51,109 nucleotides of DNA, taken from assembly GCF_001434115.1 (NCBI RefSeq), contig NZ_AZDW01000003.1, positions 1 to 51,109 on the forward strand. Direction: 5' to 3'. Shown piece by piece: positions 15,061 through 22,800 of the stretch (position 1 is its first letter; each line of letters starts with the position of its first letter). The notes beneath the pieces were generated by a model, which made no database searches, was not told the DNA's origin, and saw only the letters and a list, made by a program, of their open reading frames with translations. A program made the position numbers and the translations under genes. This DNA is from Levilactobacillus zymae DSM 19395 (GTDB lineage Bacteria > Bacillota > Bacilli > Lactobacillales > Lactobacillaceae).

Positions 15061-15194
15061 TAACGCCGTCTGAAGAAGGCGGCGTTCCCGACGACAGCTG
15101 GACGAATGACCAGATTAAGGCCTACCTTGACGAACATGGAGTCACTTATAAGACTTCCGACACCAAGGCCCAGCTGTTAGCTTACATTGCTTAG
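15051..15194 (+). CDS. Frameshift extension of major capsid protein, HeH/LEM-like
   Basis: In the -1 frame the sequence after the slippery heptamer A AAA AAC (15051-15057) is open to TAG at 15192. It encodes a short linker and then DSWTNDQIKAYLDEHGV plus TYKTSDTKAQLLAYIA, a helix-extended-helix (LEM/SAP-like) fold common at the C-termini of phage structural proteins. A 7-bp stem AACGCCG/CGGCGTT (15062-15086) begins four bases after the heptamer. The result would be a 417-aa minor form of the capsid protein. The segment has no start codon or ribosome site of its own. Confidence 0.75.
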   Translation, partial: KKLVTPSEEGGVPDDSWTNDQIKAYLDEHGVTYKTSDTKAQLLAYIA

Positions 15195-15204
15195 GAGGCA
15201 AAAT

Positions 15205-15477
15205 ATGGCTACTAAATTAAATGTGTACAAAAAGGATGGGACTACGCCGGTAGCAACGGGTACCGATACGGAAGGCGCTGTAATTACTGGGCTTGCTGCA
15301 GGAACTGTAGTGCCAACCGGAGATTATGAGTCGACCCATACTGACGATGCCGGTATTCTGACGGAATCTAATCGGGTACCGGTGCCTGGTTTCACAGTCA
15401 AACAGGCTCAGGAAGCGGCTCCGACCAATGTAACGAGTACGCCAACCGAGGATGGGGCCACCGTTAAAGCTGGCTAG
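15205..15477 (+). CDS. Small head-associated protein
   Basis: 90 aa, ATG seven bases after AGGAGG. It is a beta-rich, Thr/Gly/Val-rich protein (DGTTPVATGTDTEGAVITGL) ending in a flexible tail. It looks like an Ig-like or adhesion-type module as found in head fibres, but I cannot place it in a family. It lies between the capsid gene and the first connector. Confidence 0.6.
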   Translation: MATKLNVYKKDGTTPVATGTDTEGAVITGLAAGTVVPTGDYESTHTDDAGILTESNRVPVPGFTVKQAQEAAPTNVTSTPTEDGATVKAG

Positions 15478-15488
15478 GAGCTGATTAA

Positions 15489-15821
15489 ATGACTGATGAA
15501 GAGATTTCAAAACAGATTACTGGCCAGAAGAAGTATTCGACCATCGGTGCTGCAGAAATTGCGTTAGCCATTGGGGATGCTCGGAACTCCGTTAAAACGT
15601 ACAATATTACGGATGAAAATATTGATCGGGCTGTGCGGCTGTATGCCTGCCACTTGCTATTTTTGCGAGTCATTAAGCACAAGGAACGGTTCCAGACGAT
15701 TAAGGCTGAGAATGCGACTGCTACTAAGTTTGATCAGGCGATGTCTGATGATGCTTGGGGAGAGTTCCAAGACTTACTAAGCGAGCAAGGCTACGGAGAG
15801 TACGGAATTCAAATTTTATAA
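15489..15821 (+). CDS. Head-tail connector protein
   Basis: 110-aa all-helical protein (AEIALAIGDARNSV, DRAVRLYACHLLFLRVIKH) at the gp6/gp15-type adaptor position just after the capsid genes. Resembles DUF4054-like connectors that sit beneath the portal. ATG after AGGAG. Family assignment is tentative, the role by position is fairly safe. Confidence 0.65.
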   Translation: MTDEEISKQITGQKKYSTIGAAEIALAIGDARNSVKTYNITDENIDRAVRLYACHLLFLRVIKHKERFQTIKAENATATKFDQAMSDDAWGEFQDLLSEQGYGEYGIQIL

Positions 15822-15836
15822 GAAGGGATGATTAAC

Positions 15837-16055
15837 TTGGCAAAAACAAATAGCTTTAAACCGGTGGGACAAGTTCTCATTAACCAACGAGAAGTTCCGT
15901 TTGCGACTTACCGGGTGCAAGAAGGCGATACGGTTTACGGGCTGTGGTTGAAGCTCCGGGATAAGACGACTGTGGGTGCTTTAAATGCAGCTAATGGGTT
16001 ACAAGGTAACGAATTGGCTGCTGGTAAGACGCTGAAGATTCCGCTGGTTGTCTAA
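15837..16055 (+). CDS. LysM-domain protein in connector module
   Basis: 72 aa, TTG start nine bases after AAGAAGG (ATG 15828 is too close to that site). Residues 25-70 form one LysM module (TYRVQEGDTVYGLWLKL, LNAANGLQGNELAAGKTLKIP). LysM domains bind peptidoglycan or act as small structural modules in phage baseplates. Here the gene sits among head-completion genes rather than beside the tape measure, which is unusual. The stop overlaps the next start (TAATG). Confidence 0.75.
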   Translation: MAKTNSFKPVGQVLINQREVPFATYRVQEGDTVYGLWLKLRDKTTVGALNAANGLQGNELAAGKTLKIPLVV

Positions 16056-16513
16056 TGGAATCTGGGGCGGATAAGGTCCTGAAAAAATTAACCATGCAGA
16101 AACGACGTTTGAAGCAATTAAATGCCGCTGAGGTGAGTGTTGGGGCAATTAAGCCAGTCCCGGAGCATACGCCTGAAGAATTACAAAAGATTGTCCGCTA
16201 CAACGAGTTTGGGACTAGTAAAATCCCGGCGCGTTCTTTTTTACGTGGGGCCGTTTATCGCAATTCTAAGCATGGTTGGCGGTTTGTTAGTCGTGAGGCG
16301 GTTAAGGGCGTTGTTGAGGGCAGATTAACGGGGAATGCGGCCTATAAGTTAGTCGGAAAACGTATGGTTCAGGACGTCCGCCATCAGATTGACATCGTCA
16401 GTCCGGCCAACGCTCCAAGTACCATCAAGAAAAAGGGACGTGACCAGCCGCTAGTTGATACTGGCGGGCTTTATCGCTCAATTGATGAGGAGGTCCTAAA
16501 ACGTGGACAATGA
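16055..16513 (+). CDS. Head-tail joining / tail completion protein
   Basis: 152 aa. The motif YNEFGTSKIPARSFLR, followed by PLVDTGGLYRSI near the C-terminus, is typical of HK97 gp10 / Mu gpG-type tail-completion proteins. Basic overall. Start overlaps the LysM gene; stop overlaps the next start. It probably forms the ring at the head-proximal end of the tail. Confidence 0.75.
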   Translation: MESGADKVLKKLTMQKRRLKQLNAAEVSVGAIKPVPEHTPEELQKIVRYNEFGTSKIPARSFLRGAVYRNSKHGWRFVSREAVKGVVEGRLTGNAAYKLVGKRMVQDVRHQIDIVSPANAPSTIKKKGRDQPLVDTGGLYRSIDEEVLKRGQ

Positions 16514-16913
16514 CGATTTATATGAAGCGTTGAGCATCTACGCCGTACCCGTTAAGGTGCATCCCCAGCTGAATGTTCTCGATGGTGGTAAGAAAAATGC
16601 CTTGAATGAGGTAATTCCGTTCACCAGGGATGATTTAACCGATGATTCTAATGTCGAATCTTATAATGATCCGGTCGTACCACGGTCTTCTAGTGCGGTT
16701 TTGTCTGCCATGATGGCCCAGTCACTCGGAGGTGGCGGCAATACTATCCCTCGGGAGTATGCCTGGTATTCCGAACGCGAATTTCGGGTAGGCACGTTAG
16801 TTGAGTGTAAGGGGCATATCTTCCAGATTGACGAGGTGGCCCCTAATGACAACACGGCTAACATCTTTGTCTACTACCTGAAGGGGGATGACGCCCTTGA
16901 GCCAGCCGTTTAA
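16503..16913 (+). CDS. Neck-region hypothetical protein
   Basis: 136 aa, GTG start after AGGAGG inside the previous gene. Soluble and acidic, with EREFRVGTLVECKGHIFQIDE, a beta-barrel-like stretch. Unrecognised, but conserved position between tail-completion and tail-terminator genes suggests a neck component. Confidence 0.6.
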   Translation: MDNDDLYEALSIYAVPVKVHPQLNVLDGGKKNALNEVIPFTRDDLTDDSNVESYNDPVVPRSSSAVLSAMMAQSLGGGGNTIPREYAWYSEREFRVGTLVECKGHIFQIDEVAPNDNTANIFVYYLKGDDALEPAV

Positions 16914-17400
16914 TAAAAAGACGCTGGACTTTGAAGAAAAGCTTGCACCGTTAGTTGGCGTGATTGGGAAAATAACGGGGTGTGAGGTCGTCCCTAATGC
17001 ACAGATTGCACAGGTAAAGCAACCTCCGTTTGTGACCTACTTTCCTTTAACGTTTGATGACCCCGTTTTTAGCGATGCGACTGCCAATGATGGGACCTTC
17101 GAAGCAGTGATTAGCATAGACGTATTTGCTAAGGTCATGGGTCAAGGGATGCAAATTTGTGGGGACTTAAGGACCTATTTGTTGGACCCTTACGTTCGAC
17201 AGCTTTTGCGCACTAACGCTGGCATTACGATCCAAAAGGCAACGCCTGCGCGATCCCGGTCACTGACAGATTTACCCTTTAGCGCCGTTTACCACCACGG
17301 ATTTGATTTGACGATTCAATACTACAGACACTACACAAGCCCTATCGACGTAATCAGCGCCGTTGAGGGCTTTTTTAATACCCAAAAGGAGGATGAATAA
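16888..17400 (+). CDS. Putative tail terminator protein
   Basis: 170 aa. The pattern of an alpha-beta protein that starts with PFVTYFPLTFDDP and continues with FEAVISIDVFAKVMGQG fits LIC_12616/gpU-like neck proteins that stop tail-tube polymerisation. Overlaps the gene before and shares TAATG with the sheath gene after it. Assignment by order and fold style. Confidence 0.6.
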   Translation: MTPLSQPFNKKTLDFEEKLAPLVGVIGKITGCEVVPNAQIAQVKQPPFVTYFPLTFDDPVFSDATANDGTFEAVISIDVFAKVMGQGMQICGDLRTYLLDPYVRQLLRTNAGITIQKATPARSRSLTDLPFSAVYHHGFDLTIQYYRHYTSPIDVISAVEGFFNTQKEDE

Positions 17401-18584
17401 TGGCCAGTACGTTATTCAGTACGGTGAACCGGATTTCCCCGGCTCACATCTCAAACCAGTATACGACCGCTGCTAAGGCCGTTTTTGCTGGTGGATTAGT
17501 CAAAGGGGACAAGCAAGGAATCAAGGTTTACGACGACTTAGATGCCGTTACCGAAGATTTTGAGATGTACTCCCCGTTTTGGAAGAAGGCACGGGCCTAC
17601 TTCTCTGCAAATAACGAAGCTTCAAGTTTGTTGGCGCTGACTTACGCACCAGTTGCTTCTGCGGAAGGTGATCCTACAAACGTGCAGTCTGAAGCAACGG
17701 GGGATGGCGCTAAAGTGACGGCCGATGCTGGGAGTGCATCCCCAACGTTGACTGCTGATGCAACCGGGGCTGTGACTGCTCTGAAAAAGTATTACTTTGC
17801 GGGGCCACAAATGTGGTTTTTAGTGGATTTCGATGATGAAGTAGCCCAGGCGATTTCTAACTTCATTGAGTTGCAGAACACGGGGATGTTTATCCTGTAC
17901 GCCGATGATCCTACTAAGTTGCAAGGATATTCCGATAACAAGCGGACGATGAAGTTCACCTTACCAAAGGTGGATGACTCTACGGCCGATGTTCAGGACA
18001 CCTACAACAACGTGTTAGATGCTGCGTTTATTGGTTCGGAAGACGGGCGGAATCCTCACGCAGCCGTTAAGTATGCACTGGGAGACTTACCCTATACCAA
18101 GCCGCAGGACCGGTTCGACTTTACGCCGGATGATCTTGCCGAACTGGATAAGCACAACATCGTTACCTACGCTTATGTGCTTGATTCTCCACGGATTACT
18201 AGTTCTCGGATGTCTGCCGATGGGATTCACATCGATACCATTCTTGGCTGGGATTGGATTCAAAACGAAGCGACTGCTCGGATTGCCAACCTGTTCATTC
18301 AGAACGCGGCCCAGGGTATTCCTTATAGCGAAGTTGGGTTCAACGCTATTGTGAATGTAATTCGGGGTACTTTCCTGGATGCCGGTGACCTGGACATTAT
18401 CGCACCGGCCGTTGACGCCGATGGCAATGAGACGGGTAAGCCCGATTACGAGGTTGATTACCTGACGCCATCGCAACTACCGAAGAGCTATGAAACAAAG
18501 CGTGAAATGCGTGGTGTCAAGACGAAGTACCACCCAATGGGGATGGTTGAAGACGTCTACATTGAAAACACGATTGTGATGTAA
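17400..18584 (+). CDS. Contractile tail sheath protein (DUF3383-like)
   Basis: 394 aa. Starts with TLFSTVNRISPAHISNQY and contains FWKKARAYFSANNEASSLLALTY and a C-terminal TPSQLPKSYETKREMRG, the pattern of DUF3383 sheath proteins. Residues 90-115 are a flexible Ala/Thr/Gly insertion. Its presence shows that the phage has a contractile tail (myovirus). The tail tube gene follows after 16 bases. Confidence 0.82.
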   Translation: MASTLFSTVNRISPAHISNQYTTAAKAVFAGGLVKGDKQGIKVYDDLDAVTEDFEMYSPFWKKARAYFSANNEASSLLALTYAPVASAEGDPTNVQSEATGDGAKVTADAGSASPTLTADATGAVTALKKYYFAGPQMWFLVDFDDEVAQAISNFIELQNTGMFILYADDPTKLQGYSDNKRTMKFTLPKVDDSTADVQDTYNNVLDAAFIGSEDGRNPHAAVKYALGDLPYTKPQDRFDFTPDDLAELDKHNIVTYAYVLDSPRITSSRMSADGIHIDTILGWDWIQNEATARIANLFIQNAAQGIPYSEVGFNAIVNVIRGTFLDAGDLDIIAPAVDADGNETGKPDYEVDYLTPSQLPKSYETKREMRGVKTKYHPMGMVEDVYIENTIVM

Positions 18585-18600
18585 GAGAGGGGGAAAAATA

Positions 18601-19038
18601 ATGGCTGGACAAAATTTAGCTAACACGCTTGAAGATGACGAACCTTTGTTCGATGCGGCCGACGTAGCCATCTACTTGGATGACAAGCTGGTCAAATACT
18701 TCAACGGTAACGATATGGTGTCGGTTACTTGGACGACTGATAACGTCACGATGGAAATTGATGCTCAGGGTGCTGGTACCGCTGTTAAGAACCACGATGG
18801 CCGTGGGACGATGACAATTCACTTGAATCGGGCTTCTGATACTTGGCAAGACATCATGGGCTTTGGTGCATCGACTGGGTACCACAAGATTGATGTTACG
18901 ACGCCATACGAACACATCTTTACGAGTAAAGCGCTACTCACTAAGAATCCAGATATTAACGTTGGTGGGACTGCCCAGACGGTTGACGCCGGGTTCTCAT
19001 GCAACAAGATTTCTTTGGAAGGCAACAAGGCCGCTTAA
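18601..19038 (+). CDS. Tail tube protein
   Basis: 145 aa, beta-rich. VSVTWTTDNVTMEIDAQG and TMTIHLNRASDTWQDIMG are typical of DUF3277-like inner-tube proteins of contractile phages. The ATG follows GAGAGGGGG. It pairs with the sheath gene and precedes the chaperones, in the canonical order. Confidence 0.8.
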   Translation: MAGQNLANTLEDDEPLFDAADVAIYLDDKLVKYFNGNDMVSVTWTTDNVTMEIDAQGAGTAVKNHDGRGTMTIHLNRASDTWQDIMGFGASTGYHKIDVTTPYEHIFTSKALLTKNPDINVGGTAQTVDAGFSCNKISLEGNKAA

Positions 19039-19052
19039 TTTAGGAGGATTTT

Positions 19053-19586
19053 ATGAATAACCAAGATGCAATTACTGAAAACAACAACCCTGCAGCAGGG
19101 GTTCCCGGTGGTGTGAATGCTGGAAAGGCTAATCCGGGGACTTCGGTAACGGGGGATGCAACTCCGGTAGCGACTCCGGCTACTGATCAGGCGACGGATA
19201 CTCATCCCGAAGTCATGGACACCTTACCATCTATCAGCCGTGGGGACGATGAAGAAATTACGGTTGATGATAACTTCAACCTGGACTACGACCTGAAGAA
19301 TGGTAAGAAACTTCGAATTACGGTAGTTAAGCCTGATTTAGAGGTCAGCACGAAGCTGTCTGATAACCAAGTTCGAATTAACGAAACGCAGAGCGGTGAT
19401 CGTTACATCACGGTTAACAACTTAGGTGTTTACAAGATGATTTTGAGTGAAATCATTCGTGTCGTTCTGGTTAATCGCGCGCCAATCCACAAGGCAACGC
19501 TTAAGAGTCTATCTCAGATTGGGATGACTAAAGCCGAACTCGATGATGTGATGAGCATCATCGTCACGTTTTATCTCAAGAACTAA
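19053..19586 (+). CDS. Tail assembly chaperone, upstream frame
   Basis: 177 aa. The N-terminal 60 residues are low-complexity (Asn, Ala, Pro, Thr). The ordered part (residues 65-177) has the features of XkdN/gpG-like chaperones that coat the tape measure during tail assembly. It ends AAG AAC TAA. The next 80 codons, in the +1 frame, have no good start and look like the T-type extension; the two are probably joined by a ribosomal frameshift, as in most tailed phages. Confidence 0.78.
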   Translation: MNNQDAITENNNPAAGVPGGVNAGKANPGTSVTGDATPVATPATDQATDTHPEVMDTLPSISRGDDEEITVDDNFNLDYDLKNGKKLRITVVKPDLEVSTKLSDNQVRINETQSGDRYITVNNLGVYKMILSEIIRVVLVNRAPIHKATLKSLSQIGMTKAELDDVMSIIVTFYLKN

Positions 19587-19821
19587 TATTTTCTTCAATA
19601 AGCGTCAGATTGAGAAAATCTTTGAGAAGAACCCCGAACTAGCAATGGAATGGTCGGCATACATTCACGGAGCCGTGAACATCACTCGTGAGGAAATCAG
19701 CAGGATGTCGGGGAATGAGTTAAGCATTCTGCAGTACGCGACGGAGCAGCGCACGAAGATGAATAAGTACACGCAGGCTTCCGCGATTGCCTTAGCCTTT
19801 GGAGCTAAGGAGGGGTCGTAA
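19573..19821 (+). CDS. Tail assembly chaperone, frameshift extension
   Basis: An 82-codon open segment in the +1 (equivalently -2) frame: FFNKRQIEKIFEKNPELAMEW, AYIHGAVNITREEIS and LSILQYATEQR, ending TAA that overlaps the tape-measure ATG. It is open back to 19554, so the shift must occur at about 19555-19586. ACG TTT TAT (19566-19574) allows a tRNA-Phe to slip +1 with perfect re-pairing. Independent initiation at ATG 19646 is possible but has no ribosome site. Confidence 0.6.
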   Translation: MSRTNIFFNKRQIEKIFEKNPELAMEWSAYIHGAVNITREEISRMSGNELSILQYATEQRTKMNKYTQASAIALAFGAKEGS

Positions 19822-22800
19822 TGCCTGACATTGCTGGAGACAGGATTAATTATCGAATTGACATTGATGGCCTTTCCAATCTCGATGGGATGAAAAAGAC
19901 CATTCAACAACTTGATAAGCTGGTTCCTGGGTTAAGCAAGTCCGTTGACGGTGCTAAAACTGCCGTTGGTAAGCTAAATCGTGAGGCTAGTAATAGTCGC
20001 ATCCCCGAAAGCATTCGTCAGGAGACTCGTGGGTTTGACAGCCTAACGGGGGCCGTCGGTCGGACTGGTAGCAAGATTGATTGGGTCAACACGAAGACCA
20101 CGAACCTTTCTCGGACGATGAAGAAGGCTACTGGAACCTCCTACTTTAAAAAGCAAACTCGTGACTTGGGTGAGCTGGGAAGTAAGATGCAGTCCTTTGG
20201 GGCTAAGGCAACGGCCGTAACGGGTGCAGTAGTACTGGGGGCCGGGGCAGCTTTGAAGACGGCTGCCAGCCTGCAAAACCGGTATAAAGTGATCAATAAT
20301 TTAGCCGTAACCGGTGGTGAAAAGCAGGCGGAGGTCACCAAGAACGTAGCGGCGATGCAACGGGACGGGGCAAAGTATGCCAACACCTATGGAGTCGCGC
20401 AGAAAAAGATTGGCGCTGGGTATGAAACGCTGATTCGGCGTGGATATACGTCTAATCAGGCTTTAGGTTCGCAGAAGTCCTATCTGCAGGGGGCTATCGC
20501 TTCCGGCGATGCTTACGCCGATGTCGTGAACAACGCGGCGTCGGCTATCGAACAATTTGGGATGAAAGTGAACTCCGTTAAGGGGATGGCCGCAGCCAGC
20601 AAGACGGCCATTAACCAGATGGCGTACTCAGCTGACCTGACGGCGACGAGTTTCAGTGACTTAGGTGAAGCACTTAAGTTCTCTGGGCCTGATGCGCACG
20701 CCGCCCACCAGTCGCTACACACGACAGTTTCAGCAATTGGTCAACTTTCCAATTCGGGGATTGATGGTAGCCAGGCTGGGACCTCAATGCGGCAAATCTA
20801 CCAGCGTTTAACTAGTCCTCCGACAAAGGGGAAAGCACCTAACGCAATGAAGCGTTTAGGATTAAGCTATAGTGACTTCCGTGATGCCCACAAGGAACTT
20901 TTGCCAATTCAGGATATTTTTGGAAAACTTGCGACTAAGATGAACAAAATGAATTTAAGCCACACTGAAAAGGGTGCGATTTATGCGCAACTTTTCGGGG
21001 TTAACGCCTCTAGTGCGGCTCAAACTCTGGGTGAAACTTACAAGCAGGTCGATGCTCTGGATAAAAAGGTTCAAAAGTCTCAGAACATGAACCACGGTAA
21101 GGGTTACGTTGCTACTTTGTCCGAGAAGAACATGAACACGCTCCAAAAGCAATGGGATCGGCTTAAACAGGGGCTAATTGGCTCGGGTGTCAATATTGCT
21201 AATGCGTGGATGCCATCGCTAACTAAGATTACTAAGGCCTTGGCGGATATGCTGGAAGGGTTCCAGGCATTACCAGAACCAACTAAGAAGTTCATTAGTC
21301 TTGGTGTTGGGTTGGCCGCCGTAGTTGGTCCATTAGCGTTAGCGGCCGGCTCATTGATGAAGATGCACGCGGCATTAACTGCCATGGCCGGGTTTAGTGG
21401 TAAGAGTAAAGGCGGTGGATTATCAGGCTTAGTGGGAAGTCTCCTGGGGGTTGGCGGTAAGAAGCCAGCAACTGGACGCGAAAGCTTACGCTCTGGAACC
21501 TCGCACTTCAGTAGCCGAGTAAAGACTCCAGGAAGTCTAGTAATGAATGGCTGGAACTGGTCAGGTATGCGTCGAGGTGGTTCTAAAGCCGTTAACTGGA
21601 TGGCTGGAACGAAACTAGGTTCAGGAATTAAATCCGCAGCAGTTTATGCCGCCTCTAAAACTAAGGGCGGTTTTAATTTTGCCAAAAACGGAGTTAAATC
21701 CTTAGCTTCACGAGGTGCGGGGGCATTAGCACACATCCCCGGAGCTACTACAGCAGGAAGACTAGCCAAGGGTGGGCTAAAGCTTGCTGGTAAGTTGCCG
21801 GTCTTAGACGTTGCTGTGGCTGGAACTAACTTAATCGGTATGAATCACAAAAATGCTGGTAAAAAGGTTGGGTCCGCCGGAGGGATGCTCGCTGGTGGTG
21901 CGATTGGTTCGATGTTTGGCCCCATTGGGGGGATGGCCGGTGCTGAGATTGGCCAGGCTCTTGGTGCCAAAGTTGGGTCAACGATTCAGAAAACTCTACC
22001 CAAAAAGTTAAAGAAGTCGATTGGGTCAGCAGTTGCTGGCGTGAAAAAGACCTTTAGTAGTCTACTCAGCCCGTTCAGGACGACCATCAAGTCAATTACG
22101 AGGGTTTGGGACTCCGCAACTAAGGGGATCTCTAAAGCGTGGACTCGCTATGTGGTAAAGCCGCTCTCCGGTAAGAATGGTAGCGCGGCCATCAAGGATA
22201 CTTTGAAACTCTTCAAGGTTATCTTAGTTCCGACTATGAAAGTTGCTGGTGTTGCCTTTAAGGTATTTGGTGCGGTGGTTAAGACTGCTATCAAAGTAGC
22301 GGCTCACGTTTTAGAAGGCTTGATCAAGACAGTCTCTGGTGTATTTAAACTGGTCAGTGACTTGATTCACGGCCGTTGGAAGAATATCTGGGGCGATGCC
22401 GTTCAAATTTTCTCCGGAATTTTTGGCACGATCAAGAATGTTCTTGGCGATATTTTGAAGACGGTTTGGGACGGAATTGTTGACCTTGGTAAAAACATCG
22501 GTAAGTTCCTGGCACATCCCATCAAGACAATCGAAAGTTGGGTAGGCGGGGGCAACGCTTCGTTTACTCCTAAGGCTGTCGATTCAACAGTAAAAGGTGC
22601 CCAAGCCAACCAAAAGCAATTGAATAATCTCGGCAAGTCAAAGAGTTCAAAAGGTAGTAAGCCTAAGCTCAACGTTCAAACCGGGTTTGCTCATGCAGCT
22701 GGTGGGTACATGCAAACTAACCATATGGCCCTCGTGGGCGAACAGGGCCGAGAAATGGCTTATCACCCAGGTAAGGGGTATATGCGTTGGCTGGGTCAAA

